Positions 48,602 to 59,129 of a DNA stretch of 64,000 bases are shown piece after piece (the first letter of the stretch is position 1; every line of letters begins with the position of its first letter). A program made the position numbers and the translations under genes. Origin of the DNA: Shewanella psychropiezotolerans (GTDB taxonomy: Bacteria > Pseudomonadota > Gammaproteobacteria > Enterobacterales > Shewanellaceae); assembly GCF_007197555.1 (NCBI RefSeq), contig NZ_CP041614.1, positions 124,001 to 188,000 on the forward strand, read 5' to 3'. The notes beneath the pieces were generated by a model. That model did not search any database. It was given only the letters and a program-made list of their open reading frames with translations, and was not told where the DNA came from.

Positions 48602-49360
48602 TTAGAAGCTTTTGTTGATGCCGATAACGAATCTGTCATCAAAAATTTTGGTTTGAGTGCCGTAAACCTTGTGGGTTTCATCGACTGTGCTGCCATGGTA
48701 TCTAAGGTCGAATTTAAGTCCTAAATAGACCTTACTTACACCCAGATTCCAGTGCCCCCAACCTTCGGCACCTTCGCCGTCTAAGTCTTGATAGCCCACG
48801 GAGCCGGAAACGTTCACGCCGTTACTGAATTCATAACTCGGATGAATGGCGTAGTTAACCCCTTGCCAGCCGTCGACACCAAACCAATCATCGATTGTTG
48901 GGGTGACTTCCAGTTGAATATTTGCCTGACCGAATTGCTTGCCGACTTTTAGCCATAATTCTGTGTAGTTCGAATATGAAGCACCTGCATAGAGATAAGA
49001 GAACACCATGACATCATAGGTGAATCCGCTATCGCCGAATTCGCCAGCTTTCCCGATGAAAGGCGCTGTGACAATTTCTAGGTTAGGATCGGCAAATTTG
49101 ATGTTTGATGCGAATATACCGCCATACCAACCATCATCATTCCCCCAACCTAAGGTGCCCTGTACCACAGGAACGTCACCGTCCATAGTCTCAGATTCGC
49201 CACGAAATACGTAGTCGGAGGCAAAAGTCAGGTTACCTGTGATGGTGCCACCCAAGACTTCTGAACTTGAGTCCGACTCTGCTGCTTGTGCAAAGGAGGA
49301 GGCTGAAAGTAATAATCCGCTTAGAAGCAAGGTGTGACCTAGTTTCATCTTGACTGTCAT
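48602..49360 (-). CDS. TorF-family putative porin
   Basis: A 252-residue outer membrane protein. A signal peptide (1-27, ending AQA) precedes TGNLTFASDYVFRGESETMDGDVPVVQGTLGW, the family's N-terminal signature. It ends NKSF, with a terminal aromatic for barrel assembly. Members of this family occur in Shewanella near respiratory genes, but the solute is unknown. A CRP-type site lies about 200 bp upstream. Confidence 0.83.
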   Translation of the reverse strand: MTVKMKLGHTLLLSGLLLSASSFAQAAESDSSSEVLGGTITGNLTFASDYVFRGESETMDGDVPVVQGTLGWGNDDGWYGGIFASNIKFADPNLEIVTAPFIGKAGEFGDSGFTYDVMVFSYLYAGASYSNYTELWLKVGKQFGQANIQLEVTPTIDDWFGVDGWQGVNYAIHPSYEFSNGVNVSGSVGYQDLDGEGAEGWGHWNLGVSKVYLGLKFDLRYHGSTVDETHKVYGTQTKIFDDRFVIGINKSF

Positions 49361-49561
49361 GTTCGTAATCTCACATAAATAGAATTTGTTAGCGCAGTTA
49401 CATCATAAGGGGGAGATGTGAATAGAATTGACTACTTGGATGAATCAAAAGCGAAAAGATATGAACAAATATGAATGAGTTAGCCGATTTATCTTGCTGG
49501 TAATAATGGTGATATCGCTAATTGTTTTTTCTGCTTGGATTGAGAGATGTCACAAGTCGAG

Positions 49562-49577
49562 TGTGACCTGAGTCACA
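49562..49577. promoter_or_regulatory. CRP/FNR-type operator
   Basis: TGTGA, a 6-bp spacer, then TCACA is a perfect core match to the CRP site. It is about 200 bp upstream of the TorF-like start and about 225 bp upstream of the RND adaptor start, so it could serve either gene. Confidence 0.7.
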
Positions 49578-49803
49578 CAATTAGGGTGTTTTAACCTGCT
49601 CGTAACATAAGTTCATGATTATCAGCCAAAATTTGCATTAGCTTACAAATTTACAGTTAGTTCTCCTTGTTGACCTTGTTTAGTTATGAGATAAAGGCAC
49701 GTTCAAATCTTACACAATAATTTATGCTTCCAATTATACCTGTAATAGTCGTTTCTATTGTTCGGAATACCATGTCTGGTCGGTTGCTTTGATAGGAGTT
49801 CTC

Positions 49804-50979
49804 ATGCGGCAAATAGTGAAAATTGCCTCTTTTTTAAGTGTGGCGTTATGGATAACTGCTTGTGGGCAGAATGGAGATGCTAAGCAAGGTCATGGACCTG
49901 GAATTGCTGAAGTCGGCGTCATTAAGGTTAAAGCCCAGTCTCAGGATATTCAAGTCGAGCTGCCAGGACGGAGTAAGGCATTCCTCGAGGCCGAAGTTAG
50001 ACCCCAGGCCTCAGGCATCATCACCGAACGTACGTTTGTGGAAGGCAGTGATGTTAAGAAAGGCCAGTCTCTCTATCAGATTGACTCGGCAACCTATAAG
50101 GCGGCCGTGATCAGCGCCGAAGCCGACTTGGCCAGTGCTAATGCCAGTCTGGTGTCAGCAAAAGCGAAAGCAGCACGCTTTAAAGAGTTGATCAAGACCA
50201 ATGCCATCAGCCAGCAAGACTTCGATGAAGCTGATGCCTTGTATAAAGAAGCGCTAGCCAATGTGATAGTTGCTAAGGCGGCCATTAATACCGCCAAGAT
50301 TAACTTAGTCTACACGGAAGTTAAGGCGCCTATCTCAGGCAGGATCAGTAAGTCCAGCGTCACTGCAGGTGCGTTAGTGACAGCGAATCAGTCACAAACG
50401 CTGGCAAAGATTCAACAGTTGGATCCCATCAATGTGGATATTGCTCAGTCCAGCGCTCAATTATTGCGCTTAAAAGCCAAGCTTAGGCAAGGTAAGTTGC
50501 AGGCAACCGATAATGCCGATGTGCAGCTTATTCTCGAAGACGGCACGACTTATGCCCATGCGGGTGTATTGCGCTTTGCTGAGGTGAGCGTCGATGAGAA
50601 TACTGGTTCGGTAACTTTAAGAGCCGAGTTCCCTAATCCGGATGGCCTGCTATTGCCTGGTATGTATGTGCGTGCAGTGCTCAATGCAGGTACAGATCCG
50701 CAAGCGATTCTAGTGCCACAGAAAGCGATCACCCGTAATACCAAGGGACAGGCCGTTGCTATGTTAGTCAATAGCGAAAACAAGGTTGAATCTCGAGTCG
50801 TGATGACTGCAGAAGTGATCGATCATCAATGGCGTATCACAGATGGTCTTGCCGTCGGTGATGTTCTCATTGTCGAAGGATTACAAAAAATTCGCCCTGG
50901 CGCTTCAGTTAAATCTGTAGCTATTAGTTCAGATGATTCGGCGAGTACACCTGCCAGTCAGTCGGCTAACCAGAAATAA
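49804..50979 (+). CDS. RND efflux periplasmic adaptor lipoprotein
   Basis: A 391-residue protein from the ATG at 49804, which has AGGAG 5 bp upstream; the TTG at 49789 is an unneeded extension. It is a lipoprotein (lipobox ITACGQ), then has the lipoyl-type PQASGIITERTFVEGSDVKKGQSLYQID, a helical hairpin (about 98-165), KAPISGRIS and the beta-barrel/membrane-proximal domains of the AcrA/MexA family. It links the pump to an outer membrane channel. The pump gene follows 15 bp on; no tolC is adjacent. Confidence 0.92.
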   Translation: MRQIVKIASFLSVALWITACGQNGDAKQGHGPGIAEVGVIKVKAQSQDIQVELPGRSKAFLEAEVRPQASGIITERTFVEGSDVKKGQSLYQIDSATYKAAVISAEADLASANASLVSAKAKAARFKELIKTNAISQQDFDEADALYKEALANVIVAKAAINTAKINLVYTEVKAPISGRISKSSVTAGALVTANQSQTLAKIQQLDPINVDIAQSSAQLLRLKAKLRQGKLQATDNADVQLILEDGTTYAHAGVLRFAEVSVDENTGSVTLRAEFPNPDGLLLPGMYVRAVLNAGTDPQAILVPQKAITRNTKGQAVAMLVNSENKVESRVVMTAEVIDHQWRITDGLAVGDVLIVEGLQKIRPGASVKSVAISSDDSASTPASQSANQK

Positions 50980-50994
50980 GAGTAAGGTAGAGTT

Positions 50995-53900
50995 ATGGCA
51001 CGTTTCTTTATCGATCGCCCTATTTTTGCTTGGGTGATCGCCATCATTGTGATGCTGGCTGGGGTCTTGTCGATCTTCGGGCTACCCGTATCTCAGTATC
51101 CGAGTATCGCACCGCCATCGGTTGTGATCAGCGCCGTTTATCCTGGTGCATCAGCTAAAACCATGGAAGATTCGGTGACTCAGGTCATCGAGCAGCGAAT
51201 GACGGGTCTGGATAACCTGCGTTATATATCATCAACCAGTGATAGTTTCGGTAATGCGCAGATCACCTTGACCTTCAATGCGGAGGCCGATCCTGATATT
51301 GCTCAGGTACAAGTGCAGAACAAGTTACAACTTGCTATGCCGTTGTTACCTCAGGAAGTACAGGCTCAAGGTGTCAACGTCAGTAAGTCGAGCGCTGGTT
51401 TCTTGATGGTATTGGGCTTCGTTTCCCAAGATGGTTCTTTGGATAAGAACGATATCTCGGATTATGTGGCTTCTAACATACAAGATCCCATGAGTCGTGT
51501 AGCTGGTGTGGGTACTATTCAGCTATTTGGTGCTCAGTATGCGATGCGTATCTGGTTAGATCCCTTCAAGCTGACTCAATTTAATCTGACTAGCATAGAC
51601 ATCATGGCCTCTATACGTGAGCAGAATGCTCAGGTATCTGCGGGTCAGTTAGGTGGTGCTCCATCAGTTGGTGGACAGGAGCTTAATGCGACTGTATCCG
51701 CTCAGAGTCGTTTGCAGACAGTAGATCAGTTCGAACAGATCATCATCAAGTCAGATTCCAGCGGTGCGAATGTGTATCTCAAGGATGTGGCTCGGGTTGA
51801 ACTCGGTGCAGAGGACTATTCGTCGGAGTCGTTTTATAACGGTAAGCCTGCGGCGGGTATTGGCATTCAATTAGCGACCGGTGCTAATGCATTGGCAACG
51901 GCTAACGCAGTACGGGCTAAGATTGACGAGATGAAGGCCTTCTTCCCTCAGGGGCTTGAAGTGGTTTATCCCTATGATACAACGCCATTCGTAGAGCAAT
52001 CTATCGAAGGTGTTGTGCATACCTTGCTCGAAGCCATTGTCCTCGTCTTCCTAATCATGTTCCTGTTTCTGCAAAACTTCAGGGCGACACTCATTCCGAC
52101 CATAGCCGTGCCTGTGGTGCTATTGGGGACCTTCGCTATTCTGTCGGCGGTCGGTTTCTCCATCAACACCTTGACCATGTTTGCCATGGTATTGGCCATC
52201 GGCTTGCTGGTGGATGATGCCATCGTGGTGGTGGAAAACGTCGAACGTGTGATGCAGGAGGAAGGGCTAAGCCCCGTCGAGGCCACCAAGAAATCCATGG
52301 ATCAAATCACCGGCGCCCTGGTGGGTATCGGTTTGACCCTATCGGCAGTATTCGTGCCTATGGCATTTATGTCTGGCTCGACCGGTGTCATCTATCGCCA
52401 GTTTTCGGTGACGATAGTGTCGGCCATGGGGCTCTCGGTGATGGTTGCCTTGATTCTGACTCCCGCTCTGTGTGCCACCATGCTTAAGCCAATGAAGAAA
52501 GGTCAGACGCATATTGACACTGGCTTCTTCGGTTGGTTTAACCGCAGCTTCGACAAGATGACATCGCGTTACACCGACAGCGTCGCAGCCATGATTAAGC
52601 GTACAGGCCGTGTCATGTTGATCTATCTGGCACTCGTCGTCGCCGTGGGTTGGATCTTCATGCGTATGCCCACTGCTTTCCTTCCCGATGAAGATCAGGG
52701 CATCATGTTTACTCAGGCTATCTTGCCTGTGAACTCGACTCTGCAAAGTACTCAGAAGGTGATGGAAGATGTCACCGACTTCTACCTCAACGAAGAAAGT
52801 GAAAATGTGAAGTCTGTATTTACTGTATCTGGCTTCAGCTTCGCGGGTAACGGTCAGAACATGGGTATCGCCTTCGTCAGTATGAAGGACTGGGCTGAGC
52901 GTGAAGGTGCCGGACAAGATATTCAATCAGTCGCAGCTCGTGCCATGGGTAAGTTTATGCAGATGAAGGAAGCCTTCGTATTTGCATTCGTACCTCCTGC
53001 GGTTATCGAACTAGGTACGGCAAACGGTTTCGACTTCTATCTCCAGGACAGAAATGGCCAAGGCCATGACAAACTTGTGGAAGCGAGAAATATGTTGCTC
53101 GGCTTGGCATCACAGAACCCTAACTTGACAGGCGTACGCCCGAACGGTCAGGAAGATGCGCCTATGTACCAAATACATATAGATCAGGCTAAGATCCGTG
53201 CCTTGAGTGTCGATATCAACTCGGTGAACAGCGTGCTGGGTACGGCCTGGGGTGGTTCATATGTGAATGACTTCATCGATCGTGGTCGAGTTAAGAAAGT
53301 GTATGTACAAGGTGAAGCCGAGTACCGGATGCAGCCTGAAGATCTTGATTCCTGGTATGTACGTAATACCAAAGGGGAGATGGTACCTTTCTCGGCTTTT
53401 GCCACGGGAACTTGGGAATATGCATCGCCTCGACTGGAGCGATTCAACGGTCTGCCTGCGATGAACATCCAGGGTGGAACGGCACCTGGCTATAGCACGG
53501 GTGCTGCCATGGTCGATATCGAAGAGATGGTGAAGAAGTTACCACCGGGATTCGGTGTCGAGTGGAATGGTCTATCCTATGAGGAACGCCTATCAGGTAA
53601 CCAGGCTCCGGCTCTGTATGCCCTGTCTATCGTAGTGGTATTTTTGGTACTGGCGGCGCTCTATGAGAGTTGGTCTGTGCCTTTCGCGGTGATCTTGGTG
53701 GTGCCTCTGGGCATTATCGGTGCGCTTATAGCCATGAATGCCCGCGGTTTGCCTAATGACGTATTCTTCCAGGTGGCGCTATTAACGACGGTGGGACTGG
53801 CGACGAAGAACGCCATTCTGATCGTAGAGTTTGCCAAGGAATATTACGACAAAGGGGCGACTCTTGTTGATGCTACCTTGCATGCGGTACGGGTGCGCTT

Positions 53901-54138
53901 GCGTCCTATTCTGATGACCTCTATGGCCTTCGGTCTTGGTGTGGTACCTCTTGCCATAAGTACCGGTGTAGGTTCAGGTAGTCAGAACGCCATAGGTACA
54001 GGTGTATTGGGCGGCATGATGAGTTCTACCTTCATGGGGATCTTCTTCATCCCAATCTTCTTCGTGGTTGTCGAGCGTATCTTCAGCAAACGAGAGAAGA
54101 AGAAGGCAGTCGAAGCCGAGACCAGTGCTACGCTGTAG
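50995..54138 (+). CDS. RND multidrug efflux pump, AcrB-like
   Basis: A 1047-residue, 12-helix inner membrane pump of the HAE-1 type. [40 protein letters not shown] at the start and [26 protein letters not shown] (the two essential Asp of the proton relay) are typical of AcrB and MexB. The large periplasmic loops bind substrate. It would export toxic compounds and detergents, using the adaptor encoded just upstream. A strong terminator follows. Confidence 0.95.
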   Translation: MARFFIDRPIFAWVIAIIVMLAGVLSIFGLPVSQYPSIAPPSVVISAVYPGASAKTMEDSVTQVIEQRMTGLDNLRYISSTSDSFGNAQITLTFNAEADPDIAQVQVQNKLQLAMPLLPQEVQAQGVNVSKSSAGFLMVLGFVSQDGSLDKNDISDYVASNIQDPMSRVAGVGTIQLFGAQYAMRIWLDPFKLTQFNLTSIDIMASIREQNAQVSAGQLGGAPSVGGQELNATVSAQSRLQTVDQFEQIIIKSDSSGANVYLKDVARVELGAEDYSSESFYNGKPAAGIGIQLATGANALATANAVRAKIDEMKAFFPQGLEVVYPYDTTPFVEQSIEGVVHTLLEAIVLVFLIMFLFLQNFRATLIPTIAVPVVLLGTFAILSAVGFSINTLTMFAMVLAIGLLVDDAIVVVENVERVMQEEGLSPVEATKKSMDQITGALVGIGLTLSAVFVPMAFMSGSTGVIYRQFSVTIVSAMGLSVMVALILTPALCATMLKPMKKGQTHIDTGFFGWFNRSFDKMTSRYTDSVAAMIKRTGRVMLIYLALVVAVGWIFMRMPTAFLPDEDQGIMFTQAILPVNSTLQSTQKVMEDVTDFYLNEESENVKSVFTVSGFSFAGNGQNMGIAFVSMKDWAEREGAGQDIQSVAARAMGKFMQMKEAFVFAFVPPAVIELGTANGFDFYLQDRNGQGHDKLVEARNMLLGLASQNPNLTGVRPNGQEDAPMYQIHIDQAKIRALSVDINSVNSVLGTAWGGSYVNDFIDRGRVKKVYVQGEAEYRMQPEDLDSWYVRNTKGEMVPFSAFATGTWEYASPRLERFNGLPAMNIQGGTAPGYSTGAAMVDIEEMVKKLPPGFGVEWNGLSYEERLSGNQAPALYALSIVVVFLVLAALYESWSVPFAVILVVPLGIIGALIAMNARGLPNDVFFQVALLTTVGLATKNAILIVEFAKEYYDKGATLVDATLHAVRVRLRPILMTSMAFGLGVVPLAISTGVGSGSQNAIGTGVLGGMMSSTFMGIFFIPIFFVVVERIFSKREKKKAVEAETSATL

Positions 54139-54168
54139 CATAAGATGATCTCGATTTGATAATGTCAT

Positions 54169-54201
54169 AAAAAACCCGGCAATAACATTGCCGGGTTTTT
54201 T
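54169..54201 (+). terminator. Terminator of the RND operon
   Basis: A 13-bp hairpin, AAAAACCCGGCAA with a 5-base loop and its complement, ending in a T run. It works in both directions. Confidence 0.85.
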
Positions 54202-54327
54202 ATTGGGAGCAAACTTAGCTACACCTCAGGATAAACATTAGTTAACTGTTTTTGTTCCTGTGGGTGATATACCTTATCAATGCTGGCTTAAAAAAGGATA
54301 TCGATTAATTAAGGAGAGAAGTACTTT

Positions 54328-54758
54328 ATGGATAATCAAAACTATGCAGGACTTAGGGTAAGGTTTTTTGCTGCACTCATTGATCTTGTTATCATGATCC
54401 CCTAGTCTATATTCCTTTGAGCCTGATCTATGGCGGCGAATATTGGGAGGGCGAGCAAGTCTTATATGGCTTCTGGGATCTCTTTTTAGGCTATGTCCTA
54501 CCTTTTATTGCCACGATTTTCTTCTGGTTGAAATACCTAGGCACGCCCGGAAAGATGATCACTAAGTTAAAAGTGGTCGATGCAGAAACAGGTAACAAAC
54601 TCACCGTTATTCAAGCACTAGGGCGATACTTTGGGTATATCCTTGCAGCACTTCCTTGCTTTATTGGCCTAATCTGGATTGGGGTAGATGAAAGGAAGCA
54701 GGGTTGGCACGATAAGTTAGCTAAAACTGTGGTGATCCGAAACACAGAAAGGGCATGA
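54328..54758 (+). pseudogene. RDD-family membrane protein, one-base frameshift
   Basis: Begins MDNQNYAGLRVRFFAALIDLVIMIP at ATG 54328 with an AAGGAG ribosome site, then hits a TAG at 54403 directly after a run of four C (54399-54402). Adding one C restores ..MIPLVYIPLSLIYGGEYWEGEQVLYGFWDLF.. through KYLGTPGKMITKLKVVDAETGNKLTVIQALGRYFGYILAALPC to a stop at 54758, 143 residues, the normal length of RDD proteins (the R and two D positions are in the first helix region). It directly precedes the broken lipase gene. Sequencing error cannot be excluded. Confidence 0.78.
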
Positions 54759-54765
54759 GGTTCAG

Positions 54766-55746
54766 ATGAAGCTCGCACTACTACTCTCAATATTCCTGTT
54801 AAGTGCAGCTTCTACTCATTCGTTTGCTGACGAATGCGTCGTGTTGCTTCATGGCTTAGGTCGCAGCGCCGCCTCAATGGAAAAGCTGGAAGACAGGTTA
54901 AAAGATCATGGCTATGTGGTGGCCAACATCGATTATCCATCCCGAAAGATGTCAATTGAATCTCTGGCTAAGATTGCAGTGGTGGAGGGATTGGAAACAT
55001 GCACCAAAGCAACAGCGAGCCAAATTAACTTTGTGACTCACTCATTGGGGGGCATTTTAGTCAGGCAGTATTATACCATTCCATATAAGTATCAGGTCAG
55101 TTCAGAGACTCTCAGCTTTTTCAATTCAAGGCACATTGATGAGGAAATGGTTATTCCCTTTTAAGTCAATGCAACACAGAAGTGGAAACACTGAGAGCCT
55201 CACGCAGTGCGGGTTTCAAAGCCCTTTATGCTACGTTGAATGTTTTCGATATAGAATAACTATTAGCTTCAAACATTCGCCTTGCCTACAGTGCTTTGAA
55301 CTCCCGCTGAATGATCAGATACTTACTCGGAATGGTATTATAGCCAACATAGCGCAAGTGCTGTTAATCGAGTCGTGATATTAGGCCCGCCCAATCAAGG
55401 TAGTGAGATTGTAGATAAGCTGGGTTCAATACCTGGCTATGAGCTGATCACTGGCGAGGCTGGGACTCAACTTGGTACCGACCCTTACAGTATTCCTAGC
55501 CAGCTTGGAGCGGTAAATTTTGATTTAGGTGTGATTGCAGTTACTCAATCGATTAACTTGATTATGTCTAGCATATTACCTAATCCTGACGACGGAAAGG
55601 TGTCTGTGGCGGCGACTAAAGTGGAGGGAATGAATGATTTTTTTGCATTGCCAACGATACACTCACATATGATGAAAAATGATGCTGTGATCAATGAAGT
55701 TGTAAATTTTCTACTCCACGGCAGGTTTAATCAAGGTCAACAGTAA
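54766..55746 (+). pseudogene. Exported lipase-like alpha/beta hydrolase split by a repeat element
   Basis: The N-terminal part has a signal peptide (1-21) and the nucleophile motif NFVTHSLGGILVRQYY (about 86-101, with the Ser in HSLGG). The C-terminal part (from 55375) continues VVILGPPNQGSEIVDKLGSIPGYEL..GTDPYS..SQLG..PNPDDGKVSVAATKVEGMNDFF..PTIHSHMM, with the catalytic Asp and His regions. The 260-bp element lies between. Removing it with one copy of the flanking TATTATA repeat (267 bp in all) joins the two in frame, giving 237 residues. Confidence 0.88.
55069..55342. mobile_element. MITE-like palindromic element inside the lipase gene, copy B
   Basis: The core 55076-55335 (260 bp) is bounded by CCATTCC/GGAATGG inverted ends. 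The 7-bp sequence TATTATA stands directly on both sides (55069-55075 and 55336-55342), as a target-site duplication. It is about 97% identical to the copy at 22448-22708 and has no transposase, so it must have been moved by an enzyme encoded elsewhere. Confidence 0.88.
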
Positions 55747-55831
55747 CAAAATCTCGCCTTCCCTAAAGCGACGAAGTCGCGCCCTCGCAGGGCTTTCGAC
55801 CTCGTCTACCGTTTCTAATTCCTAGTCTCTT

Positions 55832-57448
55832 CTAAGGCGTATAATACGTCGCTGCGCCTGGTCCCACTGGCATCTCTAATACGAACACCCAAAGGAAGAA
55901 GAACAGTGTCCAACCGATAAAGAACACGATGGAATATGGCAACATGGTGGCGATAAGCGTACCTATGCCTAAGTTCTTTTTATACTGGGAAGCAACCGCA
56001 AGGATCAGACCAAAGTAGCTCATCATGGGGGTGATCAAGTTAGTCACAGAATCACCGATCCTATAGGCTGCCTGAATGGTTTCCGGGGCATATCCAATCA
56101 GCATCAGCATGGGCACGAAGATGGGTGCTGTTACTGCCCATTGAGCCGAGGCGCTACCTAACATCAGGTTGATGACACCACACATCATGATGAAGAGCAG
56201 AAACACCAAGGGGCCGGTCAGGCCGATGGCGCTGAGCGCGTCTGCGCCGGAAACGGCCAGCACTGCGCCTAGGTTAGTCCACTTGAAGAAGGCGACAAAC
56301 TGCGAGGCGAAGAAGACCAGTACGATATACATACCCATGGAGCTCATGCTGTGGGACATGGCGTCGATGACATCTTTATCACGTTTCATGGTGCCGACGA
56401 CTTTACCGTAGACCAGACCCGGAATGGCGAAACAGATAAAGATAAAGGCGACGATCCCTTTAAGGAAGGGGGAGTCGGCCACTAAGCCTGTTTCTGGATT
56501 TCTCAGTGGTGCACCTTCCGGGACAATAGTGAGTGCCAGCAATGCAGAAAGCAACAGTATGGCAATTCCCGCGGCTTTAAGGCCACGCTTCTCCAGAGCA
56601 CTGACTGAGTCCATCTTCTGATGGCTTAAGTCGACTGCGGCTTCACTGGCATCATATTTACCTAGTTTAGGCTCGACAATCTTCTCGGTGACAAGTGCAC
56701 CTAAGATAGTAATTAGAAAGGTAGAGACGAACATGAAGTACCAGTTGGATTCCGGCCCTACCGTGTATACCGGATCGATCATCTGAGCCGCAGCCTCTGT
56801 GATACCAGATAGTAGCGGATCGACTGTGCCTAAGAGTAAGTTGGCACTATAACCACCGGATACCCCAGCGAAAGCCGCCGCAAGGCCCGCAAGCGGGTGG
56901 CGTCCCAGGGAATGGAAGATCATCGCCGCCATAGGAATGAGTACCACGTAACCTAGTTCGGCTGCCGTATTCGATATGATACCGGCGAATACTATGGTCA
57001 AGGTAACCAGACGCTTAGAGGTGCCCATTACCAGAGAGCGCATCGCTGCCGAAAGCATGCCAGAGCGCTCGGCAATTCCCACACCTAGCAGGGCTACCAG
57101 TACTGTGCCTAGCGGGGTGAAACCGGTGAAGTTTGTCACCAGATTCGAGACGATCATTCTCAGACCTTCGGCGTTCATCAAGCTGACAACATGAATGAGG
57201 CCGTCTTCACTGCGTCCCGATGAGCCAACTGGGCGAGGGTCGGTAATCGAGAGTTCGAAGTAACCTGCGATGCCGCTTATGACGATAACGGCCATACAGA
57301 GCATGGCGAAAAGTGTGATGGGATGAGGAAGTAGATTACCTAATCGCTCGACAATATTGAGAAAACGCACGAAAGCGCCGCTTTGCCCCCCAGATGGTCC
57401 CGATGATTTGAGAGGCATATCTATGCTCTCATCTTTATTTAAACCCAT
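55832..57448 (-). CDS. AbgT-family transporter
   Basis: A 538-residue membrane protein of the p-aminobenzoyl-glutamate transporter / MtrF family, with about 11-13 helices. GNLLPHPITLFAMLCMAV near the start, AAFAGVSGGYSANLLLGTVDPLLSG in the middle and LMLGSASAQWAVTAPIFVPMLMLIGYAPE toward the end are family signatures. Members import aminobenzoyl-glutamate or export sulfonamides; which applies here is not decided by sequence. Confidence 0.9.
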   Translation of the reverse strand: MGLNKDESIDMPLKSSGPSGGQSGAFVRFLNIVERLGNLLPHPITLFAMLCMAVIVISGIAGYFELSITDPRPVGSSGRSEDGLIHVVSLMNAEGLRMIVSNLVTNFTGFTPLGTVLVALLGVGIAERSGMLSAAMRSLVMGTSKRLVTLTIVFAGIISNTAAELGYVVLIPMAAMIFHSLGRHPLAGLAAAFAGVSGGYSANLLLGTVDPLLSGITEAAAQMIDPVYTVGPESNWYFMFVSTFLITILGALVTEKIVEPKLGKYDASEAAVDLSHQKMDSVSALEKRGLKAAGIAILLLSALLALTIVPEGAPLRNPETGLVADSPFLKGIVAFIFICFAIPGLVYGKVVGTMKRDKDVIDAMSHSMSSMGMYIVLVFFASQFVAFFKWTNLGAVLAVSGADALSAIGLTGPLVFLLFIMMCGVINLMLGSASAQWAVTAPIFVPMLMLIGYAPETIQAAYRIGDSVTNLITPMMSYFGLILAVASQYKKNLGIGTLIATMLPYSIVFFIGWTLFFFLWVFVLEMPVGPGAATYYTP

Positions 57449-57588
57449 ACCCTGCTTCCTTCAATGTTGGCCTCTTTGGGCCTTTTTGACGCCACTTTGT
57501 AGCTGGCTTTTTTGGTTTTTAGACTCGGGATTTCCGAGTCGACCGGTAATAGTGTCTTAGTAGGTTTAACTGAAGCTTAATTTCAGGC

Positions 57589-57615
57589 AAAAAAATGGAC
57601 CCAAGTATGGGTCCA
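57589..57615 (-). terminator. Orphan terminator 1 in the abgT-lemA gap
   Basis: Arms TGGACCCA and TGGGTCCA followed by a T run on the minus strand, then TGCCTGAAATT. It is not at the end of any recognised gene. Confidence 0.7.
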
Positions 57616-57790
57616 AAAAGGATATTTGATTTGCACTAACAATTACAAAATTAGAGAAGTACAAGCAAGTAGTTCGAACAAATGGGGTCATGCTCTCGCT
57701 GCTTGCTTGATTGCTAATGTAGCAAGGTGCTGCTGTACAGAAACTGAATGATAAAGTTATTAGACTCAGTAGCTTCATTAAATTTCAGGC

Positions 57791-57816
57791 AAAAAAAAGC
57801 CTCTATTCTAAGAGGC
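57791..57816 (-). terminator. Orphan terminator 2 in the abgT-lemA gap
   Basis: Arms GCCTCT and AGAGGC followed by eight T on the minus strand, then GCCTGAAATT. The downstream sequence matches that after orphan terminator 1, about 200 bp away. Confidence 0.7.
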
Positions 57817-58502
57817 AAAAGGGTTCTATGTTTACTTAACGACTAGTTTGGTGCTTAAGAACTAGTTGTTAGGATTCTTTCCGGCAAAGAGAGTTTAAAT
57901 CCAGGGAGAATTATTAACACCGTTTGCTTAACAACTAATCTACTCCATCTTGTCTGTATGAATGCTGAATCATGATGTAGAGAGTACAAAATCCTTATTT
58001 CAATTTATAAACCTCTCCCCTTTGATAAAGGTAACTTCAAACGTTCTAAACGGATTTTCTTATTAAAAGCCTCAAAATATGTCAGTCAGTATTGAATACT
58101 TCTCTTAGTGAGCATTAATTAGAGTTAATTACTCATATATCCACGATTTTCTACTTGTTTTCTGACCACTTGGTTATTCTTTATCACATGGTGATTTATA
58201 TATTTATTAATTAAATTAGATCTTTAAATTTAATTAACGAAATTTATTTAATTTATAGTCTATTTTTTAGCTTTACTCTCTATTTGAGTGAGAACCTAAG
58301 GTATTTACTAGGTTTAGTCGATTTAAAGCACTATAAATAGCTAGGGTTTCTTAAAATAGTTCAATAAGCACCCTCTAATTATTCATTGGCCTTCGACATA
58401 AATGTATGGAAATAGAGGGGAAAATAGGTAAGAGTAAAGGGTTAAAGCTTAATCAAAAAAAGCTAAGTAAATTGTCGCGAAAAAGAATAATAAGGACATG
58501 AG

Positions 58503-59072
58503 ATGGAAGGATTGCTGTTAGCTGTGGGATTAGTCGTGATTATTGCCTACCTTTGGTATGTCAGCCTGGTGAAAAAACGCAATACGGGTCGTGAAGCCTT
58601 GTCAGGTATCGATGTGCAGATCAAGAAACGTTCGAATCTGGTGCCGAATATTTTGAAAATAGCTCAAAAATTCATGGAGCATGAGAAAGCTCTGCTCACG
58701 GACATCACAGAATTGAGAGCGCAAGCAACTAAGTCATATGACACCAATGATGTGGCCGAGATTAGGGAGCATCTTGCTGCTGCCGAGCAGCTTAATAGCA
58801 AGATGGGCCAGCTTATGATCAACGTTGAAGCATACCCTGAGCTTAAGTCTGACAACACCATGCTACAGGCTATGCAAACTTATAACGAAGTAGAGGCCCA
58901 TATCTCGGCTGCGCGTCGTTTTTATAATGCGGCTGTGACTGAGCTGAATAATGCGGTAGAGATATTTCCTGGTTCTATCATAGCTTCCATGGCAAATATC
59001 AAGGTTATGCCTTTCTATGAAGCCGATGAGGCCTCGAAAGCGTCCATAGATGCGGCCGACTTCCTTAAATAA
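58503..59072 (+). CDS. lemA: LemA-family protein
   Basis: A 189-residue protein with an N-terminal membrane segment (about 2-20) and a long helical domain. SGIDVQIKKRSNLVPNIL, ELRAQA and the late YNAAVTELNNAVEIFPGSIIA are signatures of the LemA family, whose function is poorly known. It is the first gene of an apparent operon with a DUF3137-like gene and a lytic transglycosylase gene. Confidence 0.92.
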   Translation: MEGLLLAVGLVVIIAYLWYVSLVKKRNTGREALSGIDVQIKKRSNLVPNILKIAQKFMEHEKALLTDITELRAQATKSYDTNDVAEIREHLAAAEQLNSKMGQLMINVEAYPELKSDNTMLQAMQTYNEVEAHISAARRFYNAAVTELNNAVEIFPGSIIASMANIKVMPFYEADEASKASIDAADFLK

Positions 59073-59129
59073 TTTGATGTCGCGGTCTCATGGACCGCAT
59101 TCCTCCCCTGTAAACTAGTTTGATAGCAA

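Larger units (their letters stand above)
57449..58502. other. Long intergenic region with two minus-strand terminators
   Basis: More than 1 kb between divergent abgT-like and lemA genes. I see no supported coding sequence; the minus-strand open frame at 57566-57778 runs through a terminator and has no family features. Two terminators that point along the minus strand occur at 57589-57615 and 57791-57816, although no minus-strand protein gene lies upstream of them. The right half (57830-58500) is very AT-rich. Confidence 0.6.

Noticed and set aside
52339..52926. 195-codon minus-strand frame inside the RND pump gene
   Set aside because: Antisense shadow of a strongly conserved coding region, with no ribosome site or family match.
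54766..55746. Two separate small hydrolase genes
   Set aside because: The two parts are the halves of one protein; removing the element and one target repeat joins them in frame.
57566..57778. Minus-strand frame of 70 codons in the abgT-lemA gap
   Set aside because: It reads through a clear terminator hairpin and its T run; more likely non-coding RNA sequence.
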